From the NCBI GenBank assembly GCA_003281635.1, contig QCBK01000007.1, positions 1 through 64,000 on the forward strand: a DNA stretch of 64,000 nucleotides, in the 5' to 3' direction. The notes under the pieces are model-generated. The model searched no databases. It was not told the origin of the DNA and saw only the letters and a list, made by a program, of their open reading frames with translations. This DNA comes from Prochlorococcus sp. AG-347-G22 (GTDB lineage Bacteria > Cyanobacteriota > Cyanobacteriia > PCC-6307 > Cyanobiaceae). The position numbers and the translations under genes are program-made. Below are positions 17,240-25,097 of the stretch, one piece after another. The stretch's first letter is position 1, and each line of letters starts with the position of its first letter.

Positions 17240-18622
17240 ATGGTTTCCGTACCTTTTCCAAATAATGGGCAAAATAAAAACTTTAAAAAGGATTTTAATA
17301 GTGAAAACTCTGGATTAGTACCTCCCCAAAACGTTCAAGCAGAGGAAGCTGTTCTTGGGGGCATACTTCTTGATCCAGACGCGATCGGAAGAATTGCAGA
17401 CTTACTTAAACCTGAAGCTTTTTATATAAATGCCCATCAAGAGATTTATAGAACAGCATTAATGTTACATACCCAAGGTAAACCAACTGATTTAACGTCA
17501 ATGAGTGCTTGGTTAGCAGATAATGGATCACTAGAAAAAATTGGAGGAAATAGCAAACTGGTAGAACTAGTTGAAAATGTTTCCTCTACAGCTTCCATAG
17601 AACAAGTTGCTAATTTAATTAACGACAAATTCATGAGAAGGCAACTTATCAGATCTGGGAATGAAGTGGTTCAACTAGGTTTTGATCAAACTCAAGATAC
17701 TAATGAAGTTCTAGATAAAGCAGAGCAAAAAATATTTGAGATCAGCCAAGAAAAACCTTCAAAAGGCCTGACTCAAGCAGCTGAAATCCTTACAAGTACT
17801 TTCAATGAAATAGAGTCAAGGTCATTAGGTACTTCAGTAGCTGGTATTCCAGTAAATTTCTACGACCTTGATGCGATGACTCAAGGTTTTCAAAGAAGTG
17901 ATTTAATAATTGTTGCTGGAAGACCTTCAATGGGAAAAACTTCAATAGTTCTTAATCTGGCTAAAAATGTTGCACAATCTCAAGATTTACCTGTGTGTGT
18001 ATTTAGCCTTGAAATGAGTAAAGAACAGTTGACATATAGACTACTCTCTATGGAAGTGGGAATCGAAAGTGGAAGGCTAAGAACAGGAAGATTACAGCAA
18101 GATGAATGGCCATTACTCGGAGAAGGTATCAATTCATTAGGTCAATTACCAATATTTATAGATGACAAGCCTAACTTAAGTGTTCTAGAGATGAGATCTC
18201 TTTGCAGAAGATTAATAGCTGAACAAAAAAAAGAACTTGGATTAATTGTGATTGATTATCTGCAGTTGATGGAAGGATCAACCCCTGATAATCGAGTGCA
18301 AGAACTTTCCCGAATAACAAGAGGTCTTAAAAGCATGGCCAGAGAATTAAAAGTACCAGTAGTAGCTTTATCTCAGCTTAGTAGAGGGGTTGAGTCTAGA
18401 ACAAATAAAAGACCAATGTTAAGCGATCTAAGAGAATCAGGATCTATTGAACAAGACGCAGATTTAGTATTAATGATTTATAGAGATGAATACTATAATC
18501 CGGAGACTGAAGATAGAGGAATTACAGAAATTATTGTCACTAAACATAGAAATGGACCCGTAGGAACTGTTAAATTATTATTTGAACCTCAATTTACGAG
18601 ATTTAGGAATTTAGCTAATTAA
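17240..18622 (+). CDS. dnaB: Replicative DNA helicase DnaB
   Basis: DnaB is the hexameric 5'-3' helicase at the replication fork. The 460-residue protein has the N-terminal primase-interacting domain starting at about residue 27 (PPQNVQAEEAVLGGILLD). The RecA-like domain has Walker A GRPSMGKTS at 227-235, Walker B around LIVIDYLQLM, and the conserved ALSQLSRGVE and SDLRESGSIEQDAD stretches. No intein is present, although some cyanobacterial dnaB genes carry one. It lies between rplI and mnmG; mnmG starts 12 bases later. Confidence 0.98.
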   Translation: MVSVPFPNNGQNKNFKKDFNSENSGLVPPQNVQAEEAVLGGILLDPDAIGRIADLLKPEAFYINAHQEIYRTALMLHTQGKPTDLTSMSAWLADNGSLEKIGGNSKLVELVENVSSTASIEQVANLINDKFMRRQLIRSGNEVVQLGFDQTQDTNEVLDKAEQKIFEISQEKPSKGLTQAAEILTSTFNEIESRSLGTSVAGIPVNFYDLDAMTQGFQRSDLIIVAGRPSMGKTSIVLNLAKNVAQSQDLPVCVFSLEMSKEQLTYRLLSMEVGIESGRLRTGRLQQDEWPLLGEGINSLGQLPIFIDDKPNLSVLEMRSLCRRLIAEQKKELGLIVIDYLQLMEGSTPDNRVQELSRITRGLKSMARELKVPVVALSQLSRGVESRTNKRPMLSDLRESGSIEQDADLVLMIYRDEYYNPETEDRGITEIIVTKHRNGPVGTVKLLFEPQFTRFRNLAN

Positions 18623-18634
18623 ATCGCTCCTAAA

Positions 18635-20602
18635 ATGCATGATAATCACTTAACAAATGAATCTTTTGACGTCATCGTTATTGGAGGAGGACATGCAGGA
18701 TGCGAAGCAGCTATAACAACAGCAAAATTAGGATTTTCTACAGCCTTATTTACAATCAATTTAGATAGGATTGCATGGCAACCTTGCAACCCTGCAGTTG
18801 GGGGGCCGGCAAAAAGTCAGTTGGTACATGAAGTTGATGCATTAGGTGGAATTATTGGTAAATTAGCTGATGAAACAGCTATACAAAAAAGAATATTAAA
18901 TGCAAGTAGAGGCCCAGCTGTATGGGCATTAAGAGCTCAAACAGATAAAAGAGAATACTCAAAAAAGATGATTGAAATACTACAAAATACAGATAATTTA
19001 TCTTTAAAAGAAGCAATGATTACTGAACTGGATATTGCAAAAACTGAAGAAATTGGATTGAACTCAAAAAAAATCTTAAAAAAAAGAATAAAGGGTGTAA
19101 GGACTTTCTTTGGTAGTTATTACTCAGCTAGATCAGTTATCATCACAGCTGGCACGTTCTTAGAAGGAAGAATATGGATAGGAAATAAATCAATGTCAGC
19201 TGGTAGGTCGGGCGAACAAGCAGCAAAAGGACTTACTCAAAATTTACACGAAATTGGTATCAAAACAGAACGTTTAAAAACGGGAACTCCAGCAAGAGTT
19301 GATAAAAGAAGTATCATTTTTGATGAATTAGATATACAACCAAGTACTGCAGCAGATAAATATTTTTCGTTTGACCCAGATATAAAAAATAATATGCCCC
19401 AAGTTAGTTGTCACATCACAAGAACAACTACCAAAACACATCAACTAATTCGAGATAATTTACATTTAACTCCCATTTACGGCGGTTTTATTGATAGTAA
19501 GGGGCCAAGATATTGTCCTTCTATTGAAGATAAAATCGTTAAATTTGCTGATAAAGAATCACATCAAATTTTCTTAGAACCAGAAGGAATTAATACTCCT
19601 GAAATATATGTGCAAGGATTTTCTACAGGTTTACCCGAAAATATTCAATTAGAACTTTTAAGAACCTTACCTGGATTAAGTGAATGTAAAATGTTGCGTC
19701 CAGCATATGCTGTGGAGTATGACTATATACCTGCAACACAGCTCCAAACATCACTAGAAACGAAAGAAATTGAATATTTATTTAGCGCTGGACAAATTAA
19801 TGGGACTACTGGTTATGAAGAAGCAGCAGCACAAGGGTTAGTTGCAGGAGTCAATGCTACAAGAAAACTAAACAAAAAAGATCCAATAATCTTTACCAGA
19901 GAAAGCAGTTATATAGGCACAATGATCAATGATTTAATTACCAAAGATCTCAAAGAACCATACAGAGTTCTCACTAGCAGGAGTGAATATAGGTTGACCC
20001 TTAGGGGAGATAATGCAGATAGGCGATTAACCCCATTAGGTTATGAAATAGGGTTAATTGATGAGAAAAGATGGTCGGTCTATCAGGAAAAAATGAAACT
20101 CCTTGAAGAAGAGAAATTAAGATTAAAAAACACTCGATTAAAAAACACAGATGAAATATCAAAAAAACTAGAATTAGCCACGGGATCAAAAATCAAAGGC
20201 TCAATAACTTTGAAAGAACTCTTAAAAAGACCAAACTTTCATTATTCAGATTTAATTAAATATAATTTGACTAAAAAAAATATAGCTTCTTCAATACAAG
20301 AAGGTGTTGAAATAGATATTAAATACGAGGGTTATCTTAAAAGACAAAAAAACAACATTGAACAAATAAATCGTCAAAGCTGTAAATCTCTGCCTCTAGA
20401 AATAAATTATGAAAAGATAGATACATTATCCTTAGAAGCTAGAGAAAATTTGAATAAGATAAAGCCAAAAAATTTTGGTGATGCTTCAAAAATTCCTGGG
20501 GTTAGCAAAGCTGATTTAACTGCTTTACTTGTTTGGCTAAAAATAAGAGAGATAAAAAAAGATAAGGCAAATATTTTTGCTAAAAAAAAGTTATCATCTT
20601 AA
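18635..20602 (+). CDS. mnmG: tRNA uridine-5-carboxymethylaminomethyl modification enzyme MnmG (GidA)
   Basis: MnmG works with MnmE to make the cmnm5 modification at wobble U34 of several tRNAs. The 655-residue protein has the FAD-binding GGGHAGCE at 17-24, the long GidA signature around [12 protein letters not shown], and the YIGTMINDL and [15 protein letters not shown] stretches. The C-terminal domain ends with the helical [18 protein letters not shown] segment that binds MnmE and tRNA. The length is normal. An A8 run occurs inside the gene at 19078-19085. The next gene's open frame begins directly after the stop. Confidence 0.97.
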   Translation: MHDNHLTNESFDVIVIGGGHAGCEAAITTAKLGFSTALFTINLDRIAWQPCNPAVGGPAKSQLVHEVDALGGIIGKLADETAIQKRILNASRGPAVWALRAQTDKREYSKKMIEILQNTDNLSLKEAMITELDIAKTEEIGLNSKKILKKRIKGVRTFFGSYYSARSVIITAGTFLEGRIWIGNKSMSAGRSGEQAAKGLTQNLHEIGIKTERLKTGTPARVDKRSIIFDELDIQPSTAADKYFSFDPDIKNNMPQVSCHITRTTTKTHQLIRDNLHLTPIYGGFIDSKGPRYCPSIEDKIVKFADKESHQIFLEPEGINTPEIYVQGFSTGLPENIQLELLRTLPGLSECKMLRPAYAVEYDYIPATQLQTSLETKEIEYLFSAGQINGTTGYEEAAAQGLVAGVNATRKLNKKDPIIFTRESSYIGTMINDLITKDLKEPYRVLTSRSEYRLTLRGDNADRRLTPLGYEIGLIDEKRWSVYQEKMKLLEEEKLRLKNTRLKNTDEISKKLELATGSKIKGSITLKELLKRPNFHYSDLIKYNLTKKNIASSIQEGVEIDIKYEGYLKRQKNNIEQINRQSCKSLPLEINYEKIDTLSLEARENLNKIKPKNFGDASKIPGVSKADLTALLVWLKIREIKKDKANIFAKKKLSS

Positions 20603-20683
20603 AAGCACTCCGTCAGAGCACTGAATAATAAACTTTTTAACTCTCCAAAAATTTTATGGGAAGAAAAAGCCTCTAATTTTTTA

Positions 20684-21226
20684 GTGAAGAATTCACTACC
20701 AAAAATATCTGGTCCATGGAAATTAATGCTGCTTGGGGACGGAAGTCCAACTAGACATCTGCAGCTTTTAACTAATCAAGAGACAAAAATTAAATTAATT
20801 TCAATGCAATTAGATCCTCTATCCACTAAAGAAGGCCCTAAAGAATTGAATCAGTTAAATGGCCCTTTAATTAGAAGACAGGTATGGATCAAAAGCAATA
20901 ATAAAAACCTAGCATGGGCAGAAAGTTGGTGGAATGCAGATCAAGTGAATGAAAATTTAAAAGCCAAAGAAGAGCCAATTTGGAAGAATTTGACACAAGA
21001 CAGATCAGAATTATTTAGAGAAGTTGATCATATTTCACTTGTCAATGCAAAATGGTTAGAAGATCAATTTTGCGTTAAAGGTCCATTCTGGTCAAGAAAT
21101 TACAGATTTTTTCGAGACAGAAAACCCTTAACAATTATAAGGGAGGTTTTCAATCCAAATTTAGAAACTTTACTGGGTTATTCAGGAATTAAAGAATTTA
21201 CCAAACTATACTCTTCTTCTTCTTGA
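20684..21226 (+). CDS. Chorismate-lyase-like protein (DUF98 family)
   Basis: In cyanobacteria, DUF98-type chorismate lyases release 4-hydroxybenzoate from chorismate for plastoquinone. The best start codon here is GTG 20684, which gives 180 residues. The body carries LLGDGSPTRHLQLLT, then PLIRRQVWI, and FREVDHISLVNAKWLE and GPFWSRNYRFFRD. However, the frame stays open back to the mnmG stop at 20602. The upstream codons encode a family-like segment (NSPKILWEEKASNFL) without ATG, GTG or TTG; only CTG 20621 or ATT 20651 could start it. The N-terminus may therefore be longer. It overlaps the convergent gene by 21 bases. Confidence 0.8.
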   Translation: MKNSLPKISGPWKLMLLGDGSPTRHLQLLTNQETKIKLISMQLDPLSTKEGPKELNQLNGPLIRRQVWIKSNNKNLAWAESWWNADQVNENLKAKEEPIWKNLTQDRSELFREVDHISLVNAKWLEDQFCVKGPFWSRNYRFFRDRKPLTIIREVFNPNLETLLGYSGIKEFTKLYSSSS

Positions 21227-21769
21227 TCTGGGAAGATTTCTTGATTTTGATTGAACTTGTTGGATTGATTGATCTCTCGAAGTATTATTCTCATTTTCTG
21301 AAGCTCTTTGCCATCTTTCAACTTTGAAATCCATTTCATCTGGCCAATCTTCATCCTTACTCTCTTTCACATAGGGTAATTTTTTTTGCTCAATTGTCTG
21401 TAAATTTTTTGGTTGCCTTAAAGATATTGCTTCTAAAGGTCTTTTTGAATACTTTGTAGTAGATTCATAAGAATTTGATTCTCTGGAAAATGTCTTAATA
21501 TCGCTTTGATCATCATAAAAATTCTCATCATTCCAATCATCATTTTCTTCATCAAAAAATAAATCCACTTTTTTAGATACCCATCTCCCTACTTTTTTAA
21601 CACTCTTACTTGTTATTCCTTGAAAATCTGAGTTCCTTCTTTTACCTGGCCTAGCACCAGATACTCCATCAACGAATTGTCTTCCAGTTTCAAAAATTTT
21701 ATCAACTTGTTTATCAACAATATTTCTATCAAAACTATTTCTAAGATTTCTAATTCTCCTTGAATCCAT
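21206..21769 (-). CDS. Hypothetical charged protein, 187 aa
   Basis: I do not recognise a domain. The protein is highly charged and looks largely disordered. The N-terminus is basic (MDSRRIRNLRNSFDRN) and is followed by a short structured-looking part (KVGRWVSKKVDLFF). Then come an acidic Asp/Asn/Glu-rich stretch and a C-terminus that ends in five consecutive basic residues before valine. Such a layout suits a nucleic-acid or ribosome contact, but nothing shows this directly. Its last 21 bases overlap the convergent chorismate-lyase gene. The SprT-like gene lies upstream on the same strand. Confidence 0.65.
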   Translation of the reverse strand: MDSRRIRNLRNSFDRNIVDKQVDKIFETGRQFVDGVSGARPGKRRNSDFQGITSKSVKKVGRWVSKKVDLFFDEENDDWNDENFYDDQSDIKTFSRESNSYESTTKYSKRPLEAISLRQPKNLQTIEQKKLPYVKESKDEDWPDEMDFKVERWQRASENENNTSRDQSIQQVQSKSRNLPRSRRRRV

Positions 21770-21853
21770 AAATTATTGTTCTTTTTAAATTATAAATTAC
21801 ATTAAAAAAATAAATAATTCCAAAGATAGAAACAAAAACACATCTAATTATTT

Positions 21854-22381
21854 CTAATCAAACAAAATTAGACACTTTTTATTCCATGATCCATTGAAGA
21901 AATTTACACAACATTTTTTACAGGCTATATTCTTTATTCTTTTTCTGTAGAAAAATTTCTCACCACAATTTTGACAAGTTCCTATGTATTTTAATTCTCT
22001 CCTTTCAATAGGAAATGAGTGCCTTACAGAAATTTGAAAATTCTTCTCTTTCTCATTAATTTCATTCATCTTTTCTAAGAAATTTGGACCATGTATCTCA
22101 TTTTTTTTTAATATCCTATCTACCCATGCATGAATCATTTCATGACATAAAGTACTGTTTATTTCACTATTAGATAATTTACTCAAAATAGGTTTCGATA
22201 AGATAATTTCAGAATCTAAAAGACCATTAATTCTTTTTCTTTTATAAAAACCAGCAGTAGTTTTTAATCTATTATCACTCCATCTAACTTTTACTAATGG
22301 TTGATTATTAACCGCTAGAGAATTTTCAAAATATTGGCTATTAAATTTATGAAATAAAGGTAAAAGAGGAATTACAGGCAT
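21854..22381 (-). CDS. SprT-like zinc metalloprotease-domain protein
   Basis: SprT/Spartan-type domains are zinc-dependent protease folds; eukaryotic Spartan clears DNA-protein crosslinks, while the bacterial role is unclear. The 175-residue protein has the HExxH site HEMIH at 80-84, with His97 as the likely third ligand. A C-terminal zinc ribbon follows, with Cys136, Cys139, Cys154 and Cys157. Both parts are as in bacterial SprT. It faces a divergent gene across 85 bases and sits close to an ATP-dependent DNA ligase on the other strand. A DNA-repair link is an inference. Confidence 0.85.
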   Translation of the reverse strand: MPVIPLLPLFHKFNSQYFENSLAVNNQPLVKVRWSDNRLKTTAGFYKRKRINGLLDSEIILSKPILSKLSNSEINSTLCHEMIHAWVDRILKKNEIHGPNFLEKMNEINEKEKNFQISVRHSFPIERRELKYIGTCQNCGEKFFYRKRIKNIACKKCCVNFFNGSWNKKCLILFD

Positions 22382-22466
22382 TATGGATTAAAATTAGTAT
22401 TATTTTGACAAAAAAAGCCATCAAAAACGATTTCTTTTCTTAAAGTAATAAAAAACTTAAATCAAC

Positions 22467-22886
22467 ATGGATGCAACACTAGTTAAAGATATCGGAATTA
22501 AAGCATTATTAGTTGGCGGAGCTGTACTAGTTTCTTTTTGGACTTTTAATGCAGTCAAATTAGTTATAAGCGCCAGAGGAATTAATCCATTAGTAAGAAA
22601 GTTTTTTGATCAAATAGCTGCTGGCAGAATTGATGCAGCGTATGGTTTAACTACAAAAACTTATAAAACTCATGTGAAGCGCCAAGACTTTCTTAAATTT
22701 TTAGCTAGTTTAAACCTCAATAAATATAGAAATTTAAAATCAGGAAGACCTAGAGTCCAAGAAGATCAAATCATAATAACTTTGAATTTAAAATCAGAAG
22801 ATAAACAAGATGAGCTCCCATTAGATTTTACTTTCGCAAAAACTGACAATGATTGGAAAATAGACAGAATAGCAAAAGTGAATTAA
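22467..22886 (+). CDS. Membrane-anchored protein with NTF2-like (DUF4864-type) domain
   Basis: This 139-residue protein has one N-terminal membrane segment at about 13-32 (LLVGGAVLVSFWTFNAVKL). A small alpha+beta domain follows with FFDQIAAGRIDAAYGLTTKTYKTH and ends FTFAKTDNDWKIDRIAKV. That arrangement resembles DUF4864/DUF4878 domains with the NTF2-like cone fold, which often bind small ligands at membranes. The exact family is uncertain and the function is unknown. The DNA ligase gene begins nine bases after its stop, so they are likely co-transcribed. Confidence 0.7.
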   Translation: MDATLVKDIGIKALLVGGAVLVSFWTFNAVKLVISARGINPLVRKFFDQIAAGRIDAAYGLTTKTYKTHVKRQDFLKFLASLNLNKYRNLKSGRPRVQEDQIIITLNLKSEDKQDELPLDFTFAKTDNDWKIDRIAKVN

Positions 22887-22895
22887 TAATTTCTT

Positions 22896-24224
22896 GTGAG
22901 GCAAAAAGAATTGTTTAAAGAAGAGATAATACATCAACTAGAATTACGCCCAAGTAGATTAGATAAAGAGAAAATCATCTCAGAAGCAATGAAAGATGGT
23001 TTAGACGATTTTTTTGAGGGCATCCGTATGGCACTTGATCCATTGGTAACTTTTGGTGTAAAAATTGTTCCTGAAAAAGAAAATGAAAAAAGTCAAAATT
23101 TTTTATGGAAAGATTTTAGGGAATTAGCAAATAAGCTTATTCAAAGAGAACTTACTGGTCACGCTGCTCGCGATGCAATTATTACGGCTATGGAATCTGC
23201 CACAAAAGAAGAGTGGAATGGATTTTATAGACGAGTTTTAATTAAAGATCTTAGATGTGGTGTATCTGAAAAAACAATCAACAAGATAGCCAAGAAATTT
23301 CCCAAATATGCGATTCCTATTTTTTCTTGTCCTTTAGCTCATGACAGTGCAAATCATGAAAAAAAAATGATAGGAAAAAAGCAAATTGAAATCAAATTAG
23401 ATGGTGTGCGCGTCTTAACTATTATCAGAAAAAATAAAGTAGAAATGTTTTCTCGTAATGGGAAACAATTCCATAATTTTGGTCATATTATCTCAGAAAT
23501 AGAAAACGTCTTAAAAGAAGATCCTGTACCTCATGACTTAGTCCTAGATGGTGAAGTAATGAGCGCTAACTTTCAGGATTTAATGAAACAGGTTCATAGA
23601 AAAGATGGCAAACAAACAAAAGACGCAGTTCTACATCTATTTGACTTATGTCCCCTTGAAGACTTCCAAAAAGGGCGATGGAACACTAGTCAAACAGCAA
23701 GAAGCTTATTAGTAAAAGAATGGGTAGCAAAACATTCTTTACTTCTTAGACATATAAAAACACTTGACTGGGAAAATGTAGACCTAGACACAAATGAGGG
23801 ACAGAAAAGATTTGTAGAGCTGAATAAATCTGCTGTGGAGGGTGGATATGAAGGAGTAATGATTAAAGATCCTGATGCAATGTATGAATGTAAAAGAACA
23901 CACAGTTGGTTAAAAGCAAAACCTTTCATTGAAGTCACTTTAAAGGTTGTATCTGTTGAGGAAGGCACAGGTCGCAATAAAGGTAGACTAGGAGCTGTAC
24001 TAGTAGAAGGTGAAGATGATGGGCATGAATACAGTCTTAGTTGTGGAAGCGGATTTAGTGATATCCAACGTGAAGAATATTGGTCAAAACGGAATCAACT
24101 GATTGGTCAACTTGTAGAAATCAGAGCTGATGCTAAAACTAAATCTAAGGATGCGGTGGCTTTTAGTCTGAGGTTTCCTAGATTCAAATGCTTTAGAGGA
24201 TTTAAAGCTGGAGAAAAAGTTTAA
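22896..24224 (+). CDS. ATP-dependent DNA ligase, T4/phage-like
   Basis: This enzyme seals nicks using ATP, unlike the NAD+-dependent LigA that bacteria use for replication. The 442-residue protein has an N-terminal helical domain (about 1-140), the nucleotidyl-transfer domain with adenylation lysine Lys167 in KLDG (167-170), MFSRNGKQF, and LVLDGEV at 216-222. EGVMIK and WLKAKP (motifs IV and V) and an OB domain follow. Segments KDLRCGVSEKTINK and SCGSGFSD resemble those of T4 gene 30 ligase, so the family looks phage-type. The start is GTG. It probably acts in repair alongside a chromosomal ligA located elsewhere. Its codon use does not stand out. Confidence 0.92.
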   Translation: MRQKELFKEEIIHQLELRPSRLDKEKIISEAMKDGLDDFFEGIRMALDPLVTFGVKIVPEKENEKSQNFLWKDFRELANKLIQRELTGHAARDAIITAMESATKEEWNGFYRRVLIKDLRCGVSEKTINKIAKKFPKYAIPIFSCPLAHDSANHEKKMIGKKQIEIKLDGVRVLTIIRKNKVEMFSRNGKQFHNFGHIISEIENVLKEDPVPHDLVLDGEVMSANFQDLMKQVHRKDGKQTKDAVLHLFDLCPLEDFQKGRWNTSQTARSLLVKEWVAKHSLLLRHIKTLDWENVDLDTNEGQKRFVELNKSAVEGGYEGVMIKDPDAMYECKRTHSWLKAKPFIEVTLKVVSVEEGTGRNKGRLGAVLVEGEDDGHEYSLSCGSGFSDIQREEYWSKRNQLIGQLVEIRADAKTKSKDAVAFSLRFPRFKCFRGFKAGEKV

Positions 24225-24267
24225 ATTTTAAAAAATAATATTCCACAAAGTAGTCTATGAAAAATTT

Positions 24268-24294
24268 GGTTTTTAAGTAAAAAAACTAAAAATC
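24268..24294 (+). other. A/T-rich hairpin between ligase and small gene
   Basis: GGTTTTTA at 24268-24275 pairs with TAAAAATC at 24287-24294, eight base pairs with one G-T pair and an 11-base loop. It lies 44 bases after the ligase stop and just before a TATAAAAT sequence. There is no U-run after it on the plus strand. It might help terminate the ligase transcript, but the stem is weak. Confidence 0.22.
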
Positions 24295-24299
24295 TTGGC

Positions 24300-24307
24300 T
24301 ATAAAAT
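24300..24307 (+). promoter_or_regulatory. Possible -10 element of the 50-aa gene
   Basis: TATAAAAT at 24300-24307 is a near-consensus -10 element about 35 bases upstream of the ATG at 24342. No good -35 hexamer is visible. Its position inside a 117-base gap supports the small gene downstream. Confidence 0.35.
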
Positions 24308-24341
24308 GTAAGAATAATCATCAGGACTTTTAGAGAGACTT

Positions 24342-24494
24342 ATGACAAAGAAAACAGTTTTCAACTTCATAAAAACACCTTGTGGACAAGCAAAATATGT
24401 CGAATTAGAAGCCAACAAAACTCTACTAGGTAAATTTAGACTTTTGTGGTTTATCTTAATTGCATCTATTAGAGATTGGAATATTAAAGAGTAA
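24342..24494 (+). CDS. Small protein, 50 aa
   Basis: A clean 50-codon frame starts with ATG and ends with TAA four bases before the convergent TVP38-family gene stops. The N-terminal half is polar (FNFIKTPCGQAKYVEL). The C-terminal half has a hydrophobic stretch (LLWFILIASI) bounded by charges, which could lie in or on a membrane. A TATAAAAT sequence sits upstream and an AGAG stretch lies a few bases before the ATG. I do not recognise the family. Conservation would decide whether it is real. Confidence 0.6.
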   Translation: MTKKTVFNFIKTPCGQAKYVELEANKTLLGKFRLLWFILIASIRDWNIKE

Positions 24495-24498
24495 ATTC

Positions 24499-25095
24499 TT
24501 AGGATTTTTCAAAATATTCCCTGGAATATTTAGCTGAGAAATATACAACTAAAAAAGTTGAAATAATTCCAACAATAGTCATATATAAATTATTTGGTGA
24601 TTGAACATTTTTTAGCTCCTGGATATTTTTTGCCAAACTACCTATTGAGCAATAAAGAAAAGTTCCTGGAATTATTCCAAAAAGACCAATAGCGAAATCT
24701 CGAAATTTAACATTATTCAAACCATAAAAATAATTAAGAATACTGAAGGGAAATATCGGAGATAATCTTGCTAAAAAAATTAATTTAAGTCCGCCTTTTT
24801 CTACTACTTTTTCCATAACACTTAATTTTGGATAACGACTAAAAAGATTTTTTAGCTTTTTTGCAAAAAAACTTTTTGATACAAAAAAAGCAACTGATGC
24901 TCCTAAGGAAGCGGAGAAAAAAACGATAATTGATCCTAAATATGAACCATATAAAAAACCTGATAATAAAGATAACCAAGAAGCTGGGAGTATTAATAAA
25001 ACAATTAAAATATAAATGCAAACAAACGAAAATATCCCAATTCCAGTATTAAAAAAAAAAGACAAATTATAAATATTTTCAAGAAATATATTCAT
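24499..25095 (-). CDS. TVP38/TMEM64-family (SNARE-associated) membrane protein
   Basis: DedA/TVP38 proteins are integral membrane proteins thought to move lipids across membranes. From ATG 25095 this one has 198 residues and about five hydrophobic segments. The family core is visible in GFLYGSYLGSIIVFFSAS, SLGASVAFFVSKSF, and ARLSPIFPFSILNYFYG, followed by GIIPGTFLYCSIGSLA. A TTG at 25101 would extend it by two residues and overlap the valS stop. The ATG falls just after the valS TGA, so translational coupling is likely. Substrate unknown. Confidence 0.85.
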   Translation of the reverse strand: MNIFLENIYNLSFFFNTGIGIFSFVCIYILIVLLILPASWLSLLSGFLYGSYLGSIIVFFSASLGASVAFFVSKSFFAKKLKNLFSRYPKLSVMEKVVEKGGLKLIFLARLSPIFPFSILNYFYGLNNVKFRDFAIGLFGIIPGTFLYCSIGSLAKNIQELKNVQSPNNLYMTIVGIISTFLVVYFSAKYSREYFEKS

Positions 25096-25097
25096 TC

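Noticed and set aside
733..18622. Inteins in dnaX or dnaB
   Set aside because: Both genes read continuously at normal length; no Hint-domain sequence is present.
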